Below the pieces are notes generated by a model that was given only the letters and a program-made list of their open reading frames with translations, was not told the origin of the DNA and made no database searches. Shown piece by piece: positions 5,542-15,900 of a stretch of 23,296 bases of DNA. The position numbers and the translations under genes are program-made. Source of the stretch: a virus. Every line of letters begins with the position of its first letter. Position 1 is the stretch's first letter. The stretch covers positions 1-23,296 of IMG/VR virus record IMGVR_UViG_3300046007_011567, one strand, 5' to 3'.

Positions 5542-6101
5542 ATCTCGGTCTTGTGCACGATGTGTCGAGAGATCACCTTGACGCTCGGATACTTTGCAGC
5601 ACGGCGATTGACGGCTTCGACATTTTTATATGAATCGTCGAAGAACTCTACGTACTTAACACCGTCATCGACGATTCTTTTTTCAATATAGTCTGCCTTC
5701 TTCTCGGGATCGGCGTTAGCCAGAGCGACGACTTCCAGACGAGGAAGACCTGCGTCTTCAAGAAACTGATATACAGGGGCTTGAGCTGACCTTGCGGTCA
5801 AAATGACCACCTCACCGCCTTTTGAGAGGATATTGCGAAGTATCCTACCCGTCCAAACAATCTCTCGTGGGTCGATCAACTTGGAAAAATCGGAGTAGTC
5901 GAACTCGTCTCCAGGCTGAGACTCATAGACGGCGTACTCGCCCGGTGTCAACTCGAACTTGTCTCCCGTGCCCGATGTGACATATATCTTCGAATTCGTT
6001 TTGACAAGTGTGTCGTCGAAATCGAAGACGCGGAGCCTCCGGCCCTCAATCCTTCTCCTCTCGGACAGGATTGAAGCTATGTATTCTCTCAGAAGCTCCA
6101 C
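5538..6101 (-). CDS. HAD-superfamily phosphatase with capsid-targeting-like N-terminus
   Basis: The 187 residues include the four HAD motifs. Motif I is DFDDT (27-31), with nucleophile Asp27 and acid/base Asp29. Motif II is Thr102 in ILTAR, motif III Lys134 or 135, and motif IV Asp155-Asp156 in FFDDSYKN. HAD enzymes mostly remove phosphate from nucleotides, polynucleotide ends or metabolites; the substrate cannot be told. Translation starts at GTG, with GAGGAG about ten bases upstream overlapping the stop of the preceding gene. The first 14 residues, MELLREYIASILSE, form an amphipathic helix ending in an L-x-E site, like the peptides that send T4 internal proteins and Alt into the prohead. 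It is the last gene of the leftward structural operon. The HAD call is strong, packaging is inferred. Confidence 0.85.
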   Translation of the reverse strand: MELLREYIASILSERRRIEGRRLRVFDFDDTLVKTNSKIYVTSGTGDKFELTPGEYAVYESQPGDEFDYSDFSKLIDPREIVWTGRILRNILSKGGEVVILTARSAQAPVYQFLEDAGLPRLEVVALANADPEKKADYIEKRIVDDGVKYVEFFDDSYKNVEAVNRRAAKYPSVKVISRHIVHKTEI

Positions 6102-6115
6102 GTCTCGTTCACTCC

Positions 6116-6466
6116 TCAGGCGCCTGGGTCAGGGGTAGGTTCAGGAGTCGGCTCTGGAGGTGGAGGTGGAGGTGGGGCAGGAGGAGCGTCCCAGTAGTTT
6201 CCTGCCTCTATCGACTCGATCACCACGTCTGCAAGTTTCGTGCCTAGCCACGTGTAGATGTAGGAATCGTCTGTTCCCCACGCCGAGTAGTCTTCACCGT
6301 CCATCGAGAGACCGCCCGACTCGTAGTCTCTTCTGTCTGTTGCCTGGTCTCCCATCAGCGACCATTCAACTATCGCTCTGGATCCGAGCTGGACCGATGT
6401 TCCTCTGACGACGAGGCACTTGGCCTGTCCCGTCCTATATGCAACCGGTGTTATCTTCGCGTACAT
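6116..6466 (-). CDS. Small protein with proline-rich tail, paralogue of the gene at 7225-7482
   Basis: The first 85 or so residues of this 116-residue protein match the product at 7225-7482 along their length. Shared landmarks are MYA at the start, a YRxG segment, TSVxL, a WSLM motif, a G-E-(D/E)-Y-S-(A/S)-W motif, and TWLxxKL near the end. The extra C-terminal 30 residues are mostly Pro, Glu and Thr, including a run of seven prolines. No function is recognised. Its place after the fibre genes suggests a small fibre-associated or chaperone protein. A GAAAGG site lies about a dozen bases upstream, and a near-consensus late-promoter octamer overlaps the end of the previous gene. Confidence 0.75.
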   Translation of the reverse strand: MYAKITPVAYRTGQAKCLVVRGTSVQLGSRAIVEWSLMGDQATDRRDYESGGLSMDGEDYSAWGTDDSYIYTWLGTKLADVVIESIEAGNYWDAPPAPPPPPPPEPTPEPTPDPGA

Positions 6467-6488
6467 GTTCTGTGTGACCTTTCACTAC

Positions 6489-6496
6489 TATTTATT
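6489..6496 (-). promoter_or_regulatory. Possible T4-type late promoter
   Basis: The minus strand reads AATAAATA, one base from TATAAATA, 22 bases before the ATG of the 116-residue gene. It overlaps the TAA stop of the upstream gene. AT-rich octamers occur by chance, so this is weaker than the one at 940. Confidence 0.3.
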
Positions 6497-7202
6497 ATCT
6501 TGAACTAGATTTGTTCTCCCATTCTGCAGGTGACGGCGGCAAAGTTAAACCAAATAGCTTCGCAATCCTGTGCATCTCATCAAACGCTGAGTCGTGTCGA
6601 TCGTACAGGTCTCTGTTAACTTCTGCAATTTTCCCTGCAATGGCATAGCCAGGGTCGTCTACTTGCAAATCCTGGGTTCCTGGTGTGCCAAGAGAGATCA
6701 TCTTCACGTCTCTTCCGTATGGCAACGTTTCCATTTCCTTTCGAATTCGATACTCTTTGTCTTGAAAGCTTCCGTCTAATTTCTTGAGTTTACTCAAAAC
6801 TGAATTTACGGTAGGGGAATCGCCTCTGTCTGACACAATCTTCTTCCATACCCTTAGACCTAGATTGTAGAGGATGGTCGCCTCAATCGCAGAGTTCGAC
6901 CAGAGATACACGACTTCATAGCCACCTGCGTGATGTTTCTTGACCGAGAAGATTCCATCTAAACTCACGGCTGATGCAGGCATTTGTTCTATCACAGGCG
7001 AGTAATAACCGAGTCGCTTGTGGTTGTTCTTCTCACTTTTCTTTTCTGATAATATCATTAAGAAACTATACGTGGGACACTCGGCATCAGACACGAGGTA
7101 GATGTCTTTTCTTTCTCTCGTCACCATGTCAGCCAGTGCTACATGATCTTTCACTATCCCTTTGCATCCCGCCTCTACTAGCTTCTTAACCTGTTCCAGC
7201 AT
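6495..7202 (-). CDS. Unknown 235-residue protein in the fibre operon
   Basis: I cannot assign this protein. It starts with a predicted amphipathic helix (MLEQVKKLVEAG), has a mixed alpha/beta central part, and ends in a helix and a polar serine-rich tail. It has no signal peptide, membrane segment or obvious catalytic motif. The upstream ribosome binding site is poor. It lies between two paralogous small genes downstream of two fibre genes, a position often used for fibre assembly factors, but no sequence evidence supports that role. The coding call rests on the uninterrupted frame, tight spacing to its neighbours, and absence of competing frames. Confidence 0.7.
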   Translation of the reverse strand: MLEQVKKLVEAGCKGIVKDHVALADMVTRERKDIYLVSDAECPTYSFLMILSEKKSEKNNHKRLGYYSPVIEQMPASAVSLDGIFSVKKHHAGGYEVVYLWSNSAIEATILYNLGLRVWKKIVSDRGDSPTVNSVLSKLKKLDGSFQDKEYRIRKEMETLPYGRDVKMISLGTPGTQDLQVDDPGYAIAGKIAEVNRDLYDRHDSAFDEMHRIAKLFGLTLPPSPAEWENKSSSR

Positions 7203-7224
7203 CTCGAAATCTTAAACCAAGAAA

Positions 7225-7482
7225 TTACACGTGTATTTCGACGATTGCAACGCCAAGCTTTCCGGCCAACCATGTCATGACATACTCGTCATCCCCAAGC
7301 CAGGACGAATATTCTTCACCACCAAGCAAGGCCGTTCCATGCTCAAATAATACAGATCTGTCTTCGTTCATGAGTGACCAACTTATAGCTGCTCCTCGGC
7401 TTAATTCAACACTAGTCTGCGTGATAGAAAGAACAGTGGCATCACCCTGCCTGTAACTTAATGGTTCAATGATAGCATACAT
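7225..7482 (-). CDS. Small protein, paralogue of the gene at 6116-6466
   Basis: An in-frame TTG lies 18 bases upstream (7500), but the ATG at 7482 is the better start. It has AAGGAAAA just before it and gives the same MYA beginning as its paralogue. The 85-residue product shares the YRxG, TSVxL, WSLM, EEYSSW and TWLxxKL landmarks with the 6116-6466 protein but lacks its proline-rich tail. It has no known domain and looks like a small beta-rich domain. Its ribosome binding site overlaps the end of the 800-residue fibre gene, so the two are probably translationally coupled, and it may decorate or help fold the fibre. Confidence 0.75.
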   Translation of the reverse strand: MYAIIEPLSYRQGDATVLSITQTSVELSRGAAISWSLMNEDRSVLFEHGTALLGGEEYSSWLGDDEYVMTWLAGKLGVAIVEIHV

Positions 7483-7492
7483 CTTATTTTCC

Positions 7493-9895
7493 TTAGGCAA
7501 CTCTGTAAGTTATTGTGAGGTAGATCTCAGCGTTAGCAGGCACATCTGCGTAAGAAATGACAGATGAAGATGTACCTACACCCGTCTGACCATACATGCG
7601 AATCTGCGTCTCAGTATCTGCAACATAGCCCGACATTGAATAGTAAGAATTTGTAAATGATATCCATCTTCCTACGGCAGCAGCACCGACGCCTGTCGAA
7701 GCATAAGGCAATCCCGTGATAACGAAGTTACCTGTTGCGGGCGTGCCGGCTCTTGCTGTTTGTTTGGCATAACAAGTCGCAATACATAGTTTTCCAACTC
7801 TGACATAATAAGCTTTCTGGTTTGTTGTATCCATGGTACCTGCATTTCCACCGCTTGCTCCGGTGAAGACAGGATTCCAAGTTCCATAATCATATTGGTC
7901 TATAGTGCTACTTGTTCGTGTTCCATTCGTTGGTCCTGATTGACCAATCCATCCTATGCCATATGTTGCGTTGAACGCGGCAATACCATTATAGATGTGA
8001 AACCTTGTATTGGTGATCGTCGTGTCTGGGGTTGTGGTTCCAATACCAACGCTTCCGTTCGTGTTATCCCACCAGAAGTTGTTGCTGCCGCTGAGAACTC
8101 CGCCTGTTCCGGCCACAACCACTTGTCCCGCAGAAACATTGCTTCCTGTAAGAGAACCAGAAATACTGGTGGCATAGACATTATTCCATCTCTTCGAAGA
8201 GGAACCGAGGCTGTATAGGTTGTCTGTTCCCGGAAGGAGAGAACCCGTGACGGACATCGACCCATTGACAGCGAGTTTATCACCCATGGCATTCGTGCCG
8301 ATGCCGACGTTGCCGCTCGTGTCAATTCTCATCCTCTCTGTCGCAGCAACGCTGAGAGCCAGCACGGTTCCGCTCGTGTTGGTTCCGATGGTCGCGAGAG
8401 ATGACCCAAGAGAAACCGCGAACGAGTTTGTCTTACCTTGATCGGCAACTAGAATTCCTCTACCTGAAGAGTCTGCTATGAAAGTCGCAGCCATTCCTGT
8501 GTTGCTGTTAGGAGCGACGACAAAGAGACGAGTGACACCTGTATCGATACCGGTGACAGAGGGCGTGGTTGAACCAATCCCAGCATTCTGTGAAGTATCG
8601 ATTGTTAAAGCTGTAACATTTGCTGTTCTAATTCCAAGCGTGTGACTGGTAACTGTTCCAATGAGGCCGCCGCCTGAAAACGCGTAATTCAGCAGCTCAA
8701 CATTATTCGTAGCATCTCGAATCGCCAGGTTTGTTGTCCCAAGAGCCGTGACGTAAGCAGTGGCGCTGACTGTCGGTGTATCATTTCCTGCTCCCACATG
8801 GAGGAGTGCAAGCGGAGCATTTGTTCCAATTCCCACCCGCGTGTTCGTGTTATCCCACCAGAAGTTGTTGTTGCCGCTGAGGACACCGCCTGTTCCTGCT
8901 ACGACCACTTGACCTGCAGAGACGTTGCTACTTGTCAGAGACCCCGATATATTTGTGACTTTTAAGAGATTCGTCGCCTTAGTGAACGTGAAGTCTGCAT
9001 CTCCTCCGAACGATCCACCGTCATTAAACTGAACATGCGTGTCAGAACCGCCAGGTGTTGCCGAGCTCGCGAGAAAGTTAGTTGCAACTCCGGCACCCAA
9101 AGAAGTTACGTCCCAATAACCTCCTCTGTTCGTTCCGCCTGTCTCAAATATTCTAACTCTGTTCTGGTGGACGTCGATGGACACACCAGTGTTCAATGAC
9201 GTATTCGTGACAGACTTGCTGAGAAATATCTCTCCACCCTCATCGCCTGATGAATTTAGAGACTTAAGCGTTCCGCTTGCAACAATGTCAACGGCAGACG
9301 TGATTTGACCTGTGAATCGTGTTCCGCTGACTGTTGCAACTACTGAATCGTTAATTCCGAGAGTGACTGTTGAGTTGGCACCGCCATCTGTCAAGGAAAG
9401 GCCTGTTCCTGCTGTCAATGACCTTTCCGCTGTGAGCGAAGAGTCATTTCCTATCGTAACGAACGCTGATGTCGAGGGCGCAAGATTAGGCGCTGAAATT
9501 GTGACGGCTCCGGAAGATCCCGTAAAGATGGTGACGTTTGATCCTGCAATGAGATAAGAGGACCCATCATTAAGTCTTGTGAGAGACCCTGACAAACTGT
9601 TAGCATATACATTCGCCCATCTGTTTCCGCTTGATCCCAGGTCATAGAGCCCTGTGACTCCGGGCAAGATAGAACCTGTGACTGCAGTCGTTCCGCTGAG
9701 AAATAAGGAGTTTAGAGCTCCTCCTGCAGCTGGGAAGTCTGATATCTTGAGCAGAGAGCCCGAGACACCGACGAACTGTACAGATCCTTCGCTGAGGACC
9801 TCTAATCGCAGTGTATTACCTGCAGACCCGCTAAACTGTATGTTTGGGTTTCCTGAACCTATTCTCTGTGGATCTATTAGTATGTCGCGAGGCAT
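7493..9895 (-). CDS. Tail-fibre protein with probable receptor-binding C-terminus
   Basis: The 800 residues begin with a short N-terminal segment (ILIDPQRIGSGNPNIQFSG) typical of fibre subunits. A repetitive beta-rich shaft follows. It has one SGSLTRLNDGSSYLIAG module near 100 that leads into an NDSSL...NDSVVATVSG cassette. It also has two [19 protein letters not shown] cassettes leading to VGIGT, and two LGSS...RWxNVYA hinge motifs. From about residue 668 a DYGTWNPVFTG segment opens a C-terminal domain with a YYVRVGK motif and a GLPY segment, a pattern common at the tips of phage fibres. An AGAAGAAA site precedes the ATG. The 73-base gap to the upstream 2651-residue gene has no good late-promoter octamer, so cotranscription is likely. 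The role in host adsorption is inferred from these shared motifs. Confidence 0.85.
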   Translation of the reverse strand: MPRDILIDPQRIGSGNPNIQFSGSAGNTLRLEVLSEGSVQFVGVSGSLLKISDFPAAGGALNSLFLSGTTAVTGSILPGVTGLYDLGSSGNRWANVYANSLSGSLTRLNDGSSYLIAGSNVTIFTGSSGAVTISAPNLAPSTSAFVTIGNDSSLTAERSLTAGTGLSLTDGGANSTVTLGINDSVVATVSGTRFTGQITSAVDIVASGTLKSLNSSGDEGGEIFLSKSVTNTSLNTGVSIDVHQNRVRIFETGGTNRGGYWDVTSLGAGVATNFLASSATPGGSDTHVQFNDGGSFGGDADFTFTKATNLLKVTNISGSLTSSNVSAGQVVVAGTGGVLSGNNNFWWDNTNTRVGIGTNAPLALLHVGAGNDTPTVSATAYVTALGTTNLAIRDATNNVELLNYAFSGGGLIGTVTSHTLGIRTANVTALTIDTSQNAGIGSTTPSVTGIDTGVTRLFVVAPNSNTGMAATFIADSSGRGILVADQGKTNSFAVSLGSSLATIGTNTSGTVLALSVAATERMRIDTSGNVGIGTNAMGDKLAVNGSMSVTGSLLPGTDNLYSLGSSSKRWNNVYATSISGSLTGSNVSAGQVVVAGTGGVLSGSNNFWWDNTNGSVGIGTTTPDTTITNTRFHIYNGIAAFNATYGIGWIGQSGPTNGTRTSSTIDQYDYGTWNPVFTGASGGNAGTMDTTNQKAYYVRVGKLCIATCYAKQTARAGTPATGNFVITGLPYASTGVGAAAVGRWISFTNSYYSMSGYVADTETQIRMYGQTGVGTSSSVISYADVPANAEIYLTITYRVA

Positions 9896-9968
9896 TTTCT
9901 TCTCTAATTATCGTGTGAAGACAAACGTTCGCCCGCAGTAAGCTTATGAAAAGTCAACTTATTAGTTG

Positions 9969-12900
9969 TCAGGACTCGTATTCAACTTCAAACTTGTGGT
10001 CTTTCCTGCTTGCTGTGATCGTGTAGAAGTACCTTGGTTTTATTCGGAATATTCTCATAAACCATCCTCTTCCGATTTTGACACAGTTATTCTTTACTTC
10101 TACCACGAACAAGGATTGCCATTTGCCGATGGGCGTGATCTGTACTGTGATGGTCTCCTCGTCGACTAACTTTTCCCAATACTCCGGAAGATCGATGAAT
10201 TCAGATTCGGACTGCCCACGAGCGTATACACCGTTTTCAGGACCTTCCAGAGATCCGTAACGAAGTTTCCAACCTTCTTTTGTCGGGTGCGGGATCACGA
10301 AGCTCTTTGTCGCCGCGGCGAACGTACCGTTTACTTCAAGAGTGAATCCTGGTGATGAAGTTCCTATTCCGACACGCTGGTTTGAATTGCTCCACCAGAA
10401 GTTGTTGCTTCCGCTGAGGACTCCGCCCGTACCGGCTACGACAACTTGTCCAGCAGAAACGTTGCTTCCTGTCAAGGACCCGCTTATGCTTGTTGCATAA
10501 ACGTTTCTCCATCTGTATGTTGGCGATCCAAGATCGCGAGCTGCATCACCGAAAGGATAGATGGACCCGGTGATAGACATGTCACCGTTGACAGCGAGCT
10601 TGTTTCCATTTGTGCCGTTGGTTCCAATTCCAACGTTACCGCTGGCATCTATTCTCATCGCCTCCGTTGTACTTGCCAGCTGGAACAGATGTGTCTGTGC
10701 CTTGTAAGTGTTGAGCGATACACCGAATACCTGTCCGCCTACTATAAGTGCCGAGGCTGCGTTGCCTGTGAGGCTGCTTGAGACAAAAAGATTCGCGCCC
10801 AGCGGGTTGTTCGTATTGATTCCGACTCCGCCGCTACCTGTGACAAAGAGGATCGATGTACCAGCTGAGTTCTGAACATCAAAAGTTCCTACCCCGCCGG
10901 TCGGGGAAGCAACACCTTCACGAACGACCATTGTAGGAGTTGCTGACGTAGAGGAACCAGAAACAAAGAGCCTGGCGGTGTAAGTTGCAGTTCCAATCCC
11001 TATGTTTGATGAAGTGTTTATTCTCATCGCTTCGGATGAATTTGCACCGAGGACGAGAACTTTGCTAGAGTTTCCTTGAACATACAGAGCAGAGGAGTCA
11101 TTGTAGATGCTTCCTACGGATGTGGCACTCTGATTAAAATCTATTCTTCCGCCCGTAGAAGTGCTTCCAACGGTGAGTGTTGTGTAACCAGCATTGCTGT
11201 TGGGTATTGTGGTTCCGATTCCGACGTTTCCTACAGTTGAGACGGAGAGATATCTGGTTGACGTGCTGTTGTTGTATTGGAGATAGAATCCATTCGATGC
11301 ATTGTTGTCAGTGATGACCTGCCACAAGTCTGTTGAGTCGATTTTGAAGTTGTACCCTGCGACTCCAGAGACGCCGCTCGTTCCTTCCGCCGAGATTTGT
11401 GGCCTCGTAGTTGATCCCTTAAACACATGGAGAGGGAACGTTGTGGGTGCTGCTCCAATACCGACGTTTCCGCTTCCTGAAACAAGAAACACACTTGTTC
11501 CTAAGTAATTTTGAGCATCGAGGACATACGAAGGACCTGTCGGAGATGCCACGCCACCCCTAATGATCGCGACCGACTCAGAAGCTGTCGAAGAGCCCGA
11601 GACGTAGAGACGTGCAGTGAAGCTCGAGGTTCCGATTCCAACACTTCCGTTGCCCTTAATCCTCATGCGCTCGGTCGAGTTGTAACCTCCGTTGTAGAGA
11701 CTGCCGAACACCATGTCCACTGTAGTACCGTTGTACCTCGTGTCGATCTGACCGGTGATGTTGGAACCGTCTCTCCACGTGAGTGAGTGATAGGAGTTGT
11801 CCGCAGCGTAAGTCGTTTTCAGCGTGAGAATTTCTGCATTGCTTCCTCCAAGATTTACTTCCAATCTTGCGTTTGGAGATGTTGTAGCAATTCCTACGCG
11901 GCCGCTGCCGCTGACGAAGAAGAGAGAGGTTCCTTCAGAGTTCTGAACTTCCAGAACTCCTGCACCACCTGTCTGAGAAACAACTCCTGCCTTGATGATG
12001 GCAACGGAGTCTGCAAGTGTCGCTGAACCTGACACGAAAAATTTGGAAGCAGGAGGATTTGTCGTTCCTATTCCGACAGTTCCGCCGGCCGTGTTGAAAA
12101 CCGTGTTATTACCACCATTATTTATCCTGAGAGTGCCGTTATAGGATTGTATCGTCCCAACGCCGCCTGTTCCCGTGGAGTCGATAACGATGCTTTGTGT
12201 ACCAGAACCAACAGAGAACTTTCCTATCGGAGACCCTGTTCCAATTCCTACTCTTCTGTTCGTATTGTCCCAGATGAAATCGTTGCTGCCGCTAATAACA
12301 CCACTCGTTCCGCCGAGGAGCACCTGGCCCGCCGACACGTTGCTGCTCGTTATGGAACCTGAGATATTTGTTACCTTGAGGAGGTTTGTTGACTTCGTAA
12401 AAGTAAAGTCTGCATCTCCTCCAAAAGTTCCTCCATCATTGAACTGAACTTGCGTGTCAGATCCTGCGACATAAGAGGCGCCTGATGCGGTATTACTGAT
12501 TGTGACTGCGCCTGAGGAACCCGTGGTTATTCCCACACCGCTTCCTGCTATGAGATATGATGTACCGTCTGTGAGACGTGTCAGAGATCCGCTTAGGCCT
12601 GCGTTGTGGTTAGTCACACCCGTGAAGGTGGATCCGCTGATAGTCGCCACAACTGAATTGTTTATTCCCAGCGATACGGTACTGTTAGCACCTCCATCAA
12701 CAATTGTAATTCCTGTCCCTGACGTGAGCGATCTTTCATTGGATAAAGATGAATCATTTCCAATAGTAACGAAAGCTGAAGTCGACGGAGCAAGATTAGG
12801 CGCCGATATTGTGACTGCGCCTGAGGAACCAGAAGAGATAGTGACGTTGTTGCCTGCTACGAGGTAGGATGTACCATCTGACAATTTTGTCAAAGATCCA

Positions 12901-15900
12901 CTGAGTCCTGCGTTAAATTTAACCGCACCCGTGAAGGTGGACCCACTTATCGTAGCTACGACAGAGTCGTTAATTGCGACAGTGACGTTACTATTCGCAC
13001 CTCCATCTGTAATTGTAATTCCTGTTCCCGATGTGAGAGATCTCTCATTTGACAGCGTCGAATCGTTGCCAATTGTTACGAATGCTGACGTAGATGAAGC
13101 TAGATTTGGTGCAGCAATTGTTACCTGACCACTTGACCCAGTCGCGACTGTCACATTGCTGCCAGCGACAAGATAAGAAGATCCGTTTGTCAGTCGAGTC
13201 AGAGAACCGCTGAATCCTGTTGATGCAACGACGTACGTTCCTGTGAGAGCTCCCGTGGTCTTGTTGTACGTAAGACCAGAGTTGGCACCAAAAGTTCCTC
13301 CATCATTGAACTGAACTTGCGTGTCAGATCCTGCGACATAAGCAGCTCCCGTAGCTGTATTGCTAATAGTCACAGCTCCTGTAGAACCTGTGACTATGCT
13401 TATGTTGTTGTCAGCGATAAGATAAGAAGATCCATTAGTAAGCTTTGTGAGAGAACCGCTTAGTCCTGCGTTGTGATTGGTCACTCCTGTGAAGGTCGAA
13501 CCACTTATTGTCGCCACGACTGAATTGTTTATTGCCAAAGTTACAGTGCTGTTTGCGCCGCCGTCTGTGATAGAAATACCAGTTCCGGATGTGAGGGCTC
13601 TCTCGTTTGAAAGGGAAGAGTCATTTCCTATCGTGACAAATGCCGATGTCGATGGAGCCAGATTTGGAGCTGCAATTGTTACAGATCCGTTCGATCCTGT
13701 CGTCAGAGATATGTTGCTACCAGCTATGAGGTAGTCTCCTCCCGTTGAGAGTTTTGTGAGAGATCCACTGAAAGCTGTCGAGTATGTGTTGCGCCATACT
13801 TTAGATGCAGAACCAATGTCATGCGTGTTATCCGCACCCGGGAGAGCTGAACCTGTTACGGACAACGAACCATTTACAGCAAGTTTGTCTCCCGTTGAAG
13901 TAGTTCCAATTCCTACATTTCCTGAACCTGAAACAACAAGCAACGAAGTACCTGAACTGTTCTGTATATCGAGAAGAGCTCCTGTGGGAGATGCAACTCC
14001 CGATTTGTAGATGATTCCTTGATCGGTAGAAGTCGAAGAGCCCGTCACATACAGCCTGGCCTGGTTAGCTACGACCCCAAGTGTTCCTCCTGCTAAAATA
14101 TTTCCATTGGAATCTAAAACAAGCCTCTGGGTAACACCGTCACCGCCGTAGAAAGTGTGTTGCAAAGAGGTATATGTGTTAGTAGCAACACCAAAAAAGT
14201 TAGGTGCACCAATTTGTATTCCTTGAGACGATCCCGCATACGTTCCTGAGACGTGAAGAATTGCAAGTGGAACATTTGTTCCAATTCCAACGCGACCGTT
14301 TGAATTACTCCACCAGAAGTTGTTGCTTCCGCTGAGGACTCCACCCGTACCGGCCACAACCACTTGACCAGCAGAAACATTGCTACCTGTGAGAGAACCG
14401 CTGATGCTCGCCGCATAGACATTTCTCCAACGCTTGATCGAAGATCCTAGATCTCTCGTGTTGTCTGTGTCAGGATTCACAGATCCTGAGAAGACAGAAT
14501 TACCATTGACGACCAGCTTGGAATCAAGCAGTGTTGTTCCGATTCCGACGTATGTTCCATCGTCATAGACGCTGCTGATCGCCAAAGCATTGCCGCTTGT
14601 GAACTTAGACAGGTAGTTTGCCGTGCCGCTGCCCGTGATCACATTGCTGCCGCTCACAAGCGATCCGAAGTTCACCCATGTGGGAGCAGAAGTTCCGGCT
14701 GATTGCAGTATCTGTCCTGAAGTTCCTGCTGCGCTGGACGAGAGGTTTGTGGATGTATTGAAATACGCCACACCTCCCTGGGTACCTCCTGAAATATTAT
14801 TAGAAGGAGTACCTGATATCGGTATCGTCTTATTGTAGAGATTATCTGTCGACCCCGTGGTGACAAGGTTGATCTCGTTTCCTGCCAATCCGGCCTTCCA
14901 CCTGTCGGTGACCGTGTCCCAGATGATGGATCCCGTGGTGTTCGCTGTCGTGTCCGCAACGTACACACCGCCGAAGTTGAGCGGAGAAGGGCCTGCGTTG
15001 AGGAGGATCGCGTTGTCCTTGATGTTTACAACCTCGGAGTTGATGATCGAGGAAGTTCCCAGGACGCGCAGGTCACCGGAGATGATCATGTCTCCCGAGA
15101 AGGAACCCGTCCTCGCGTATACGTCTCTCCAGTACTTCGTAGAGGAACCAATGTCGTGTGTGAGATTCTGCCCCGGGAGGAGAGACCCTGTGATGGCTGT
15201 AGGACCGTTAACGGAGAGAGTGTTTCCGTTGGTCTCAGTGGTTCCAATTCCTACCGATGAACCCACGTTGTAGATCACGCTGGAGTTTGCGATGGTGTTT
15301 GCACCGGTCCAGACTGGGACGTAGTTCGCAGTTCCTGTGCCGCTCACAGTTCCTGCAGGAGCACTTGAATTTATGGTCACTGCACCGTTCGACCCAGTCA
15401 AGATTGAAATGTTTGATCCGGCAATGAGATAGGAGGTTCCGTCAGTGAGACGTGTGAGAGAACCACTGAATCCTGTGAACGATCTAACAGTTCCGCTCAC
15501 GACCATGTCTCCGGCAAAGACTGATTTATCTGTGTCGCCAATTGTGCCCGTGACATACAGGAAGACGTCGTTTCCTGTTGTTACAGCAGATACAGACCTT
15601 CTCAGGATGACTTTGCCTCTTTGCGCCGTCATTGTGATATTACCTGGTGAGGTTGCAGATGCCGCCGCACCTGTGCTGATGTTCACGCTTCCGGCAGCAC
15701 CTGTTCCTCCACTGGGCAGCGACCCTGCACTTATTGTCACGCTTCCGGCAGTAGCACCGCCACCCGTTGAAGTAGTGTCACCCGCCGTGAGTGTTATGGA
15801 ACCTGCTGTGGAGACTGTATTTGTGTTTCCTGCTGTAATCGACACGGATCCACCAGGAGAAGACCCACCCACTCCTTCTCTCGCCGTTATCGATATATTG

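Noticed and set aside
7483-7500. TTG at 7500 as the start of the small gene ending at 7225
   Set aside because: The ATG at 7482 has AAGGAAAA just upstream and gives the same N-terminus as the paralogue; the longer version would translate its own ribosome binding site.
9949-9966. Hairpin CAACT-AATA-AGTTG after the giant fibre gene as a terminator
   Set aside because: The stem has five mostly A-T pairs and no clean U-run follows; the downstream fibre gene is probably cotranscribed.
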